Part shown: piece after piece, positions 1 through 7,134 of the stretch
How the letters are laid out: each line of letters begins with the position of its first letter
Position numbering within the stretch: the stretch's first letter is position 1
Origin: an uncultured Lewinella sp.
Lineage (GTDB): Bacteria; Bacteroidota; Bacteroidia; Chitinophagales; Saprospiraceae
DNA length: 64,000 nucleotides
NCBI GenBank assembly: GCA_937873655.1
Contig: CALMYQ010000101.1
Location: 1 to 64,000 of the forward strand
Direction: 5' to 3'
Position numbers and translations under genes: made by a program
Notes under the pieces: model-generated
What the model saw: only the letters and a program-made list of their open reading frames with translations
Told to the model about the DNA's origin: nothing
Database searches by the model: none

Positions 1-174
1 GCCGGCGCCTGTCAGCACCAGGGCGTTCGATCGAGAATCCTTCCGGAAATCACGGAGAATGTGCAGGAGTTCCAACCGGGTTGTTTCCCGGAGCGCGTTG
101 AGCTTATCCGGGCGGTTGAAAACGGCAACGGTATAGCCGTCCGGTTTCCGCAATTCAATATCGGTCAGGTTCAT
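1..174 (-). CDS. Crotonase (enoyl-CoA hydratase/isomerase) family, N-terminus only
   Basis: An open frame starts at an ATG (172-174) and runs 58 codons off the left edge without a stop. Near the N-terminus the translation contains NRPDKLNAL, and it ends in LVLTGAG. Both are typical of the first beta strands of crotonase-fold enzymes, which act on acyl-CoA thioesters and hold the enolate in an oxyanion hole. The start lies 21 bases after the stop of the U32-family gene, so it looks like the next gene of the same transcript. Crotonases occur in NRPS clusters (for example DpgB and DpgD in dihydroxyphenylglycine synthesis) and also in lipid metabolism. The 58 residues cannot tell these apart, and no adenylation code in the window looks like a dihydroxyphenylglycine code. 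The family call is fairly firm; the role is open. Confidence 0.8.
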   Translation of the reverse strand, partial: MNLTDIELRKPDGYTVAVFNRPDKLNALRETTRLELLHILRDFRKDSRSNALVLTGAG

Positions 175-195
175 CGGCAGGGCTTTAGCTGGTTG

Positions 196-1167
196 TCAGA
201 CGGCGCCGTTCAGGTGCTCCACATTGAGCTTCTGGAAGGAAGGCAGCGCGCAATCCGGGTTGTTCCGGTCGATCACTTGCTGGTCTCCCATCATTTTATA
301 GAGGTATTCCAGCCCAACGGCAACCCGGTTGACCCTTTTGCGGATCACTTCATCCGTGATGGCTGAATAGGGATCGTCCTGGCTGCTGGCGCCCATTTTC
401 AGGAATACCGGTGAAGCCACCTCGACGATCTTGGCGATATCATAAAAACGGATAAATCCGCCTTTGGTCGGATAAATGTCGATCGGTACGTCAAGCACAA
501 GGTCAGGACAAATCCTTCTCATTTCCTGGAGCATGCCGATGCTGAGGTCATGAACCGTTGTGACGCTGTCGGCGCCGTTTTCCCGGTAAATTTTAGCCAT
601 ATGCGGGCTGGAAACCATGCAATGGGAAGAAATTTTGAAAACGGTGTCCTGGGGAAGGTCTCCCTTGCTCCTGAGCAGATTAAGGATATGAAGCACCCCA
701 AGGTCGTAAACGATGATACCGCGGCACCCCAGTTCCGTCAGCCGTATGGCCTCTGCCACCGAATGGCTGATGGCGTCGTTGTTGTTGAGCTGGCGCCCGA
801 GCTCCAGCCCGAATTTTGTCCGGTACAGGGCGGCTTTAATGTCGTATTCCGGCCTTGGCCCGAGCCCGAAGGTGATCCCGTACCCGCTTTCGCTGCACAG
901 CGCCAGCATGTCCTCTATTTCGCTGTCGGACAGCAGAAAGGACCCATGTGTTTCGTTAAAGCGGGTACAATAAATTCCATTTTCTTTGAGTGCATTGACG
1001 ATCAGGTTCAAAGACCTGAAGCTGTTTATCGCGGGAATTTCCACCCCGTAGTCACCGCCCAGCTTAAATTGCCGGGGGGACTTTATCACCGGAAGGTTGT
1101 CCGTAAAGGGAATTCCATGTTTTGTAAGCACTTGGATGGCTTTTTCTTCAATGTTAGGAAATTTCAT
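196..1167 (-). CDS. U32 peptidase-family protein
   Basis: The protein has 323 residues, starts at an ATG and has no signal peptide or membrane segment. The central part reads GCRGIIVYDLGVL, then ISSHCMVSSPHMAKIY, then GADSVTTVHDLSIGMLQEM. This is the order seen in U32-family TIM-barrel proteins, where a strand ending in a 'DLGVL' segment is followed by a conserved Ser/Thr-rich segment and a 'REL/HDLS' helix. Known U32 members include collagenase-like proteases and RNA or ubiquinone hydroxylation factors, so 'peptidase' is only a family label. The gene sits at the end of the set with glutamate mutase and the racemase, with a 111-base gap upstream, and probably belongs to the same transcript. 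It could help make or modify an amino-acid precursor, but no substrate can be read from the sequence. The family assignment is moderately sure. Confidence 0.7.
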   Translation of the reverse strand: MKFPNIEEKAIQVLTKHGIPFTDNLPVIKSPRQFKLGGDYGVEIPAINSFRSLNLIVNALKENGIYCTRFNETHGSFLLSDSEIEDMLALCSESGYGITFGLGPRPEYDIKAALYRTKFGLELGRQLNNNDAISHSVAEAIRLTELGCRGIIVYDLGVLHILNLLRSKGDLPQDTVFKISSHCMVSSPHMAKIYRENGADSVTTVHDLSIGMLQEMRRICPDLVLDVPIDIYPTKGGFIRFYDIAKIVEVASPVFLKMGASSQDDPYSAITDEVIRKRVNRVAVGLEYLYKMMGDQQVIDRNNPDCALPSFQKLNVEHLNGAV

Positions 1168-1239
1168 ATGAGGGAAATTTAATTGGTACCGAAATCATGG
1201 CAAAGCAGGGGTATGGAGGACGCCGGTCCCCTACCCTAT

Positions 1240-1263
1240 CCGGGCAACCTCAGGGATGCCCGG
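1240..1263 (-). terminator. Perfect 7-bp hairpin between racemase and U32-family genes
   Basis: The arms 1240-1246 (CCGGGCA) and 1257-1263 (TGCCCGG) are exact reverse complements around a 10-base loop. They lie just past the racemase stop in the 111-base gap before the U32-family gene. No T-run follows on the transcribed strand, so this is more likely an RNA-processing or stability hairpin than a strong terminator. Confidence 0.3.
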
Positions 1264-1278
1264 TCAACGGGAAAAATT

Positions 1279-1965
1279 TCAGGAAGGCATGCTGAAGCGG
1301 ACGGCCTCAGCGCATTGCAATTCGATGGTGCTGATCACCTCCATCTCGGTCCGGACATTATTGAACGCCAGCGGCAGTTCGGTACAGGCCAGGATGACGG
1401 CGTCAGAACCGGCATACTTATCCAGTATTTGTTGGAAAAATTGTTCAAACTCAGGTTTCATCATTCCTTTTGAAAGCTGGGTCTGAACCTCTTGGATATC
1501 GTCCCGGTCTTTCCGGTCCGGCGTTACGACCGTCATCCCGGCTTCTTCCAGGGGTTTCTTGAAGTAGTCGTCTTCCATGGTGAAACGGGTGCCGAGCAGC
1601 AGCACTTTCTGCTTTTCGGTTTGCAGGAGATAGTCCCGCGTCAGCCTGACGATATGAAAAAGCGGCACCTGGAGATCCAGGTCGTTTTCGATCAGGTCAA
1701 GCGCCTTGTGGAGCGTATTATTGCAGAGGATCAGGCAATCGGGGCCGAAGGAGAGCAGTTTTTCGACCTCAACCTTCAGCAGAGCCGGAATTTCCGGCCA
1801 GTTGTCCTGATACCTGCTTTTAATATGATGATAATCAATACTGTGCAATATCATCGGGCAGGAATGAAAGGGGCCCAGCTTCTCCAACACCAGCTCATTG
1901 AGCCGTTTGTAATAGAGAATGGTGGATGGCCAGCTTGTCCCGCCCAGAAGACCTATTCTTTTCAT
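1279..1965 (-). CDS. Aspartate/glutamate-type amino-acid racemase
   Basis: The 228-residue protein fits the PLP-independent Asp/Glu racemase family, which uses two cysteines as acid/base pair. It begins MKRIGLLGGTSW, the usual N-terminal loop. The first catalytic cysteine is in LILCNNTLHKA and the second in ILACTELPL; both are present. It would invert the alpha carbon of a free acidic amino acid in the cytoplasm. It lies directly after the glutamate mutase genes, so its substrate may be Asp, Glu or 3-methylaspartate. A free racemase beside an NRPS is known from microcystin (McyF), where it supplies a D-acidic residue. The NRPS here has only one epimerase domain, so a further D-residue could enter this way. 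The family is secure; the exact substrate is inferred. Confidence 0.88.
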   Translation of the reverse strand: MKRIGLLGGTSWPSTILYYKRLNELVLEKLGPFHSCPMILHSIDYHHIKSRYQDNWPEIPALLKVEVEKLLSFGPDCLILCNNTLHKALDLIENDLDLQVPLFHIVRLTRDYLLQTEKQKVLLLGTRFTMEDDYFKKPLEEAGMTVVTPDRKDRDDIQEVQTQLSKGMMKPEFEQFFQQILDKYAGSDAVILACTELPLAFNNVRTEMEVISTIELQCAEAVRFSMPS

Positions 1966-2130
1966 GCCGTTGGGTTGTGTGTGTTTCAGAGCATACTACT
2001 GGACAAAATGTGCAGAGGAGATCAATTAAAGAACCATCGAGAGCCTGAAAAGCAACGCCTTCACGCTCTCGCTCACTCATCCTCTCGGGCTCCTTTTGCC
2101 TTTTTTGTAAAAATGTCCGGTAGTGTGGTT
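1966..2130 (-). other. 165-base intercistronic gap with terminator-like hairpin
   Basis: No convincing gene lies between the mutase small subunit and the racemase. The gap holds an inverted repeat at 2039-2070 with 10 of 11 pairs matched (GAGAGCCTGAA against TTCACGCTCTC) and a 10-base loop. On the transcribed strand it is followed within a few bases by TTCTTTAATT. This may attenuate transcription between glmS and the racemase, or protect mRNA ends. A 61-codon frame in the gap overlaps the racemase and looks spurious. Confidence 0.35.
2039..2070 (-). terminator. Possible attenuator or weak terminator downstream of glmS
   Basis: An 11-base inverted repeat with one mismatch and a 10-base loop is followed on the minus strand by a T-rich stretch. 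It lies about 60 bases after the glmS stop. The form is that of a factor-independent terminator, but the genes on both sides share orientation and theme, so partial read-through is likely. Confidence 0.35.
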
Positions 2131-2571
2131 TCAGAGGATGCCGGGTTTGAACGATTCCTTGCCCTTCCCGGCGAATTTCCTGAGTTCGGTAACGAATGCT
2201 TTTTCATCTTTGTTCTCGCAATAAACCCTGGTGTACCCGGCAGCCTCCAGTTCGAGTGCATACTTGTCGGATTCAGCCTGGTCGGTGCTCAGTTTTCCGC
2301 CGAGGTAGACGGGGATATTTTTCATTTGGGGGATCTCCCGTATCCGGATGATCAACTCCCGGCCTTCGATAAATCCGTGGCCGTTGACGGTGGACACCAC
2401 GATAAAGTCAGGCAGGACCTGAAGACAGGCGCTTTCTATTTCTTCGTAAGCCGTGCAGGCGCCCAGGTTGATCACTTCAGCCCCGTTTTCTTCCATCAGG
2501 AGTTGAATGTAGATCAGATTCCAGTTGTGGGCATCCGAGGGAATGGTGGTGAGGAGTGCTTTTGGCTTCAT
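2131..2571 (-). CDS. glmS: Glutamate (methylaspartate) mutase, B12-binding small subunit
   Basis: This 146-residue protein matches the cobalamin-binding sigma subunit of glutamate mutase, which with the large subunit converts L-glutamate to (2S,3S)-3-methylaspartate. The B12 fold markers are in order. SDAHNWN near residue 12 is the DxHxxG site whose His ligates cobalt. VVSTVNGHG is the SxL-type segment beside the nucleotide loop. VYLGGK is the GG turn under the dimethylbenzimidazole tail. Asp and His are kept, but the usual Gly of DxHxxG is Asn and the Leu of SxL is Val. The start lies one base after the large-subunit stop, so the two subunits are translationally coupled. The symbol follows the clostridial enzyme and is not glucosamine-6-phosphate synthase. 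Similar gene pairs supply methyl-Asp in acidic lipopeptide clusters such as friulimicin. Confidence 0.88.
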   Translation of the reverse strand: MKPKALLTTIPSDAHNWNLIYIQLLMEENGAEVINLGACTAYEEIESACLQVLPDFIVVSTVNGHGFIEGRELIIRIREIPQMKNIPVYLGGKLSTDQAESDKYALELEAAGYTRVYCENKDEKAFVTELRKFAGKGKESFKPGIL

Positions 2572-2572
2572 G

Positions 2573-3901
2573 TTAGATCTGGATTAAGGGTTTTTCAAGA
2601 ATGCCTTCCCCGGCAGAGCCGTTTTCACGGTCGGCCTTCCAACCCGGGAAATCATATTTTATCTGGTTGTAGGAAACCATCAACAAGAGCTCTTTGGAAG
2701 AAAGCTTTTTGTTCTTCCGGCGGTGATTTTTCAGGATCCTGGCCGGGAAGGGAATATTGCCCGTATCGGCCCATTCTACCCGACCTTCATCATCCAATCT
2801 GGCAAATGCTGCGTTTCTGTTGTCGGGATGCAGGCAAAAGGGGATGTCCCAGTACCCCTTGCTGAAAACTGCGGCGATGGCATTTTCCAGGTTATTATCG
2901 GCATTCAGCAGGACTTCGATCAGGAAATCGGCTTCCTCTGTAATGCGCTCGACCTCTCCCGGGTCGATTTGTTCTTCAAGCGGATCAAGGGGCGCCCTGA
3001 AGTCGCGGTCAGCCTGGATCAGGGCATCTCTGTTATCTTCTATTGATGGGATCTGGTGGGCTTCCTTGATGGTTTTTACGATAATCCGGTCGGCTTTGCC
3101 GGATTTGGCTATCCGCACGCTGTCTTTCATGATGGCTTTCGCGCCGTGCACCGTTACCGGGAATTTCCCCATGAAGGTATAATAGACAATGTGCCATTGA
3201 TCCTGGTCCCCCAGGTATTTTCGGCTCACGATCCGCAGCGCGCTCAATGCTGCGGCATCCTGCTGAAAATTGGAACCCTGCGACAGGCTGACGGAAAAGG
3301 ACCTGACCCCATATTGCCTGAAGAACAGGGCTTCCACCACCGTGACCGCAATCAGCATGGCCGGCGGACAAAGCTGCCCCATGATGCAGCCGCCGAAACT
3401 TTCAATATGCCTTTTGGTATGGTCTCCCTCCGCAAACATTTCGCAACAGGCTCTCCACGATGCCGCACTCGCAGTCAGCGGGACCCGGCCATATGGAAGG
3501 CAATAGGAAACCGGACCGCCTTCGGTCGCATCAATCCCGGCGTCAATGATCGCTTTGAAAATGCTTTCGGGCCGGGAGCATCCATGTCTCACCTGAACGG
3601 GGAAGTCGGGACCGGCGAGCCCGTCGATCAATTGCCTGTTTACCCGGGCGCCGTAGGACACAATCGGATAGCCGTTCAGGGGCCGGTGATTTTCGATGGC
3701 CTCCTTTGCGCTCCTGAAATCTCCGGTACGGGTGAAACTGTCCAAGGTTATGGTGCCGACCGTGTGCGCGTTGATGTTTTTAACGCACGCCAGCCCTTCC
3801 CGCATCCGGTCGAACTGACTGAAACCCATCCGGGGTTGAACGATCAGTTGCCCGGGTCTGGAATGTACGAACTCATGAAAACAGGATAGCCCATTTTCCA
3901 T
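2573..3901 (-). CDS. glmE: Glutamate (methylaspartate) mutase, large catalytic subunit
   Basis: The 442-residue protein matches the epsilon subunit of coenzyme-B12-dependent glutamate mutase, a TIM barrel that moves the glycyl group of glutamate to give 3-methylaspartate. Active-site landmarks agree with the clostridial enzyme as I remember it. An Arg is in SFTR and others are in the GARVNR stretch. QVRHG holds the substrate Arg. EGGPVSYCLPY keeps the Glu, Tyr and Tyr at exactly the spacing of Glu171, Tyr177 and Tyr181. The chain is about 40 residues shorter than the clostridial protein, mostly at the ends. It lies 35 bases after the lipoprotein gene and one base before glmS. The enzyme is not needed for housekeeping in most bacteria, so here it is best read as a precursor enzyme for a methyl-Asp residue in the peptide. 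Confidence 0.92.
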   Translation of the reverse strand: MENGLSCFHEFVHSRPGQLIVQPRMGFSQFDRMREGLACVKNINAHTVGTITLDSFTRTGDFRSAKEAIENHRPLNGYPIVSYGARVNRQLIDGLAGPDFPVQVRHGCSRPESIFKAIIDAGIDATEGGPVSYCLPYGRVPLTASAASWRACCEMFAEGDHTKRHIESFGGCIMGQLCPPAMLIAVTVVEALFFRQYGVRSFSVSLSQGSNFQQDAAALSALRIVSRKYLGDQDQWHIVYYTFMGKFPVTVHGAKAIMKDSVRIAKSGKADRIIVKTIKEAHQIPSIEDNRDALIQADRDFRAPLDPLEEQIDPGEVERITEEADFLIEVLLNADNNLENAIAAVFSKGYWDIPFCLHPDNRNAAFARLDDEGRVEWADTGNIPFPARILKNHRRKNKKLSSKELLLMVSYNQIKYDFPGWKADRENGSAGEGILEKPLIQI

Positions 3902-3936
3902 AGCGGATATTTTAAAGCCAATATGTGATAATTGAT

Positions 3937-4344
3937 CTATTGCCCGGGCGCTACGCCAACCGAGTCGGCCGGGACCTTGGTAGCGGTATATTTGCCCTTT
4001 TTGGTCAGGAAGGCTGCCCGGTCGATCGCTCCGGCATCATTTCGCAGGAATCTCATTTTGGTTTCGTGGCCGGGGATATCGAATACCTCATTTTTTTCCG
4101 CATACATTACAGAACTTCCCCTGTCCAGGCTGTTCAGGAACAGGGTGTCGTTTTTTAGAAAGACGTCGAAGTACTTTCCGTATTTGGATTCTACAATGTT
4201 ATACCTGCCGACATAATCCTCCAGGGAGGGCGGCGCCGGCTCGGTTTCTTTTTCCTGTCCCTGGTCCGCCACGTTGCTGCAGGCTGCCAGGGCGGTCATT
4301 AAAACGATACCGAAGGACAAGCTCAAAAAAGGATGCATTTTCAT
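3937..4344 (-). CDS. Small lipoprotein with DUF3471-like domain
   Basis: The 135-residue protein begins with a lipoprotein signal peptide: MKMHPF, a hydrophobic stretch, then the lipobox LAAC with the lipidated Cys at residue 22. After an acidic linker comes a beta-rich domain (YVGRYNIVE, DTLFLNSL, ETKMRFLRNDAGAIDRAAF). It resembles the DUF3471/Pab87 C-terminal domain often fused to serine beta-lactamase-like peptidases in Bacteroidota. The peptidase part is absent here. It lies between the hydroxylase and the mutase, within the biosynthetic set, and would sit in the periplasm or on the outer membrane. It could bind the exported peptide as an immunity or carrier protein, or be unrelated. Lipoprotein status is well supported, the domain match is moderate and the role is unknown. 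Confidence 0.75.
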   Translation of the reverse strand: MKMHPFLSLSFGIVLMTALAACSNVADQGQEKETEPAPPSLEDYVGRYNIVESKYGKYFDVFLKNDTLFLNSLDRGSSVMYAEKNEVFDIPGHETKMRFLRNDAGAIDRAAFLTKKGKYTATKVPADSVGVAPGQ

Positions 4345-4404
4345 GTGAAAGGAATTTAAAATGGGGAATTCAAATGACCTGAAAGTTATGAAATCAAGGG
4401 CAAT

Positions 4405-5349
4405 TCAGGAAAGCATGGCTACAAGAATGCTCCGGGATCCCTTGTACGGCGTACGGCCGTGGGCTGTAAGGATATTGTCGAGCAGCAGCAGGTCGCCTTT
4501 TTCCCAGTTAAAGTATACCGTGTTCTTGTCGCCGGCGGCCCGGATCTGGTCCAGCATTTCAAGCGGAATATCCGATCCGTCATTGAAACATACATATTGC
4601 GGCATCTCCTTTGGATCCTCTTCATAGAGTTCCATCAGCGCTTCGAATACTTCCGGTTCGTTGGTGGACGGGTGAAACTGGTCAGCCTGGTTAAACCAGA
4701 CCTCTTCTCCGGTTTCGGGATGCCGGATGACAGCTGCTCTGTTTTCGGTCAGCCTCAGTTTTTTTCTGTCCTTCCATTCAAAACGGATATCATTTTCCCG
4801 GCAGAAATGTTCAACGTTCTCCGGTTGCTCCGTCTCGAATGTGCCTTGCCAGGAAGGGCCTGCGCCTGCGCCTCCGTGCAGGTTGCGAATGTAACTTACG
4901 CCTTTTCCGCGAAAAGAATCGCTCACCGAAGCGGGCAAATCCGAGAGGATCCTCCGGCTGTCGGCAATGATGGTGAAACCGCCTTCCTCCGCCGGTTTTT
5001 CGCAGCAAAAGAAAATGTACCGGGGCCAGGTATGCGCATAGGACAGCTCATTGTGGAGCGAGATGTGGGAATGCGCGGCCTGTTCGGTAGAAGTATAAAC
5101 CTTGCCTTCAAGGTTGGTCCTTGGAGAATTGCCGCCTACATAATTTACCGGGCTCCCGGGAAAGGCTTCGATGCAGCGCTGCAATTTTGCGGGGCTGTCT
5201 ATGCCGAAGGACTTGAAGAGAATGGCGCCAGTGTCCAGGAGTATCTTTTTGATTTCAGGGTGTTGTTCTGTGAACAGGGCCGGCAGGGCGTCCGGCTTCG
5301 CGGGGGCGTCATTGGCCCAGACATACGGGAATGTTTCGACGGAACTCAT
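4405..5349 (-). CDS. SyrP-like Fe(II)/2-oxoglutarate beta-hydroxylase
   Basis: This is a TauD/TfdA-fold dioxygenase of about 314 residues. The iron triad is visible: HNE near residue 99 gives the HxE pair and AHGRTPYKG near residue 297 the distal His, with the 2-oxoglutarate-binding Arg in SRSILVAM. The stretch GEEVWFNQ with a following FH is typical of the SyrP group. SyrP adds a 3-hydroxyl to Asp bound to a carrier domain in syringomycin synthesis. Three adenylation domains here carry Asp-type codes, so beta-hydroxy-Asp is the natural guess. Related enzymes also hydroxylate Asn or Arg. I chose the ATG at 5347-5349; an in-frame TTG two codons earlier (5353-5355) is less likely. It starts nine bases past the stop of the ABC exporter gene, in the same transcript. 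Confidence 0.87.
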   Translation of the reverse strand: MSSVETFPYVWANDAPAKPDALPALFTEQHPEIKKILLDTGAILFKSFGIDSPAKLQRCIEAFPGSPVNYVGGNSPRTNLEGKVYTSTEQAAHSHISLHNELSYAHTWPRYIFFCCEKPAEEGGFTIIADSRRILSDLPASVSDSFRGKGVSYIRNLHGGAGAGPSWQGTFETEQPENVEHFCRENDIRFEWKDRKKLRLTENRAAVIRHPETGEEVWFNQADQFHPSTNEPEVFEALMELYEEDPKEMPQYVCFNDGSDIPLEMLDQIRAAGDKNTVYFNWEKGDLLLLDNILTAHGRTPYKGSRSILVAMLS

Positions 5350-5358
5350 ATCCAACGC

Positions 5359-7134
5359 TTATTTTTTGTTATCAATCATTAGGTTTCCTTGCAAGTCCGC
5401 AGTGTTGCCGACGAGTTGTTGCTCAAACAGGTTCCAGTACGCGCCTTTTTTGGCCAGGAGCCTGGCATGGGCATCCTGCTCGGCAATGACGCCGTCCCGG
5501 AGGCAGATGATCTCGTCCAGATTGCTTACCGTGCTGAGCCGGTGGCTGATCACCACAACAATCCGGTCCTGGTAGCGGTCCAGGATATTCCGGATCAGCG
5601 TGGATTCAGAGATCGAATCCATGGCGGAGGTCGCTTCATCCAGGATCAGCACCTGCGGGTCCTTCAATAAGGCACGTGCAATGGCCAGCCTTTGGCGCTG
5701 ACCGTCGGAAAGACGGGTGCCCAGATCTGAAATGTCCGTGTCCAGTTGTTGAGGCAATTCCCGGATGTAGTCGGTCAGGCCGACGAATTCCAGTACAGCT
5801 TCCAGGGCGTCGGCGCCGGCGGATTCAATGCCGTACAGTATGTTGTGCCGGATCGATCCCCGCAGGAGTTTCGTATTGGACCGAACCAGCCCTACCTGGT
5901 CGCATAAGGCGTAAACGCCAAGGTCTTTTGTGTCTTTTCCATTGAAGTAAATATGGCCCTTGTCAGCCTTGTACAGGCCGCAAAGCATAAAGGTCAGGGA
6001 GCTCTTGCCGCTGCCGCTGGCGCCTACAAAGCCGTAGCTTCTTCCTTTCTCCAGGACGAAACTGACATCTTCCAGAATCTGGTTGGCGCCGAGGGTAAGC
6101 CCGACTTGTTCGACAGCAATCCTTTCTACCGGTTCAATTCCGGCCCCCGGTTTCCTGTCCCGGTCCGGAATAGGCGTATCAAAGAAGGCCATGAGTTTTC
6201 TGGCGGACTCACCGGCTCTCAGCATGCCGTAATACAGGCCCAGCATGTTCCTCGACGGGCCGATCATCAGGTTGAAATACTCCAGGAAGGCCACCAGCGT
6301 ACCCAGGGAAAGAATACCGGAAAAAATACCGCCGCTGCCGAAACCGATGACGACAACCGGGGCCATCGCAATCAGGAAAATTGAAATCTGCGTGCCCTGA
6401 GCCCTGAGCATAGTTACCCTCAGGTTGATCTTTATGTATTCCCTGATTCTGGTCCGGAAATTTTGCCATTCGAACCGATAGCGGTTGAAGAGTTTGATCA
6501 GGATGACATTATCCAGTTTTTCGATCATGAAGGACATTACGGAAGCATCCGCCTTTCGGTCCCGGGCAATATAGACCCTGATGCGCCGGTGAAACAAGCT
6601 TATGGTGATCAGCAGCAACGGAATGAGGAGGATGCACAGGAAAAACAATTTGGCATCCAGGAAGTACAGGATCAGCGAAATGCCGATAATAAGGATCAGG
6701 TTGTTGGCAAACTGGATCAGACTGGTAGTCAGAAATTCGCGGATAATGTTGACTTCGTTGCTGAGGCTGTGGATCACTTCCCCGATGTCATTCTTGTTGT
6801 AAAAATCAATCGGCAGGTGGATGATATGATCAAACAGGTCTGTTCGAAGGTCCTCCATGACAGCGTTGCTGACCTGTTGCTGGAAATACGCCGAAAGGAT
6901 GCCGGCCACCATGGAGAACAACTGGATCCCGACAATGAACAACAGGACCTCGATCAGCATTTGGAAATCAGCGGCCGGAAAAACCTTGTCGATGATCACC
7001 TTGATGAAATAGGGAAACGACAGCGCCCCCGCATTCTGGCAAAGGATCAGCAAAAGGATGAACAGCTCCTTGAGGTAATATTTCCGCACATAGGAATAAG
7101 ACCTCAGCAAGGTTTTGTTGTTAGCCGGCGTCAT
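5359..7134 (-). CDS. ABC exporter, fused membrane and ATPase domains
   Basis: The 591-residue half-transporter has an MsbA/LmrA-like layout: about six membrane segments in residues 20-310, then one ATPase domain. Walker A is GASGSGKSS, the signature is LSDGQRQRLAIARA, Walker B is LILDEATSAMD with its catalytic Glu, and the switch His is in VISHRLST. The Q-loop is odd: the usual V-P-Q reads V-R-S, so the conserved Gln is Ser. There is no C39 protease domain. Its ATG overlaps the NRPS-5 stop by four bases (ATGA), so it is translationally coupled to the last synthetase. That position makes it the best candidate for export of the finished peptide as a homodimer in the inner membrane. Confidence 0.93.
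   Translation of the reverse strand: MTPANNKTLLRSYSYVRKYYLKELFILLLILCQNAGALSFPYFIKVIIDKVFPAADFQMLIEVLLFIVGIQLFSMVAGILSAYFQQQVSNAVMEDLRTDLFDHIIHLPIDFYNKNDIGEVIHSLSNEVNIIREFLTTSLIQFANNLILIIGISLILYFLDAKLFFLCILLIPLLLITISLFHRRIRVYIARDRKADASVMSFMIEKLDNVILIKLFNRYRFEWQNFRTRIREYIKINLRVTMLRAQGTQISIFLIAMAPVVVIGFGSGGIFSGILSLGTLVAFLEYFNLMIGPSRNMLGLYYGMLRAGESARKLMAFFDTPIPDRDRKPGAGIEPVERIAVEQVGLTLGANQILEDVSFVLEKGRSYGFVGASGSGKSSLTFMLCGLYKADKGHIYFNGKDTKDLGVYALCDQVGLVRSNTKLLRGSIRHNILYGIESAGADALEAVLEFVGLTDYIRELPQQLDTDISDLGTRLSDGQRQRLAIARALLKDPQVLILDEATSAMDSISESTLIRNILDRYQDRIVVVISHRLSTVSNLDEIICLRDGVIAEQDAHARLLAKKGAYWNLFEQQLVGNTADLQGNLMIDNKK

Noticed and set aside
1895..2080. Small 61-codon minus-strand gene
   Set aside because: It overlaps the racemase start in another frame, is rich in Arg and Glu from a repeat, and resembles nothing.
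1492..2865. Long plus-strand open frame of 457 codons
   Set aside because: It runs antisense over the racemase, glmS and glmE and has no family features; it is a shadow caused by codon bias.
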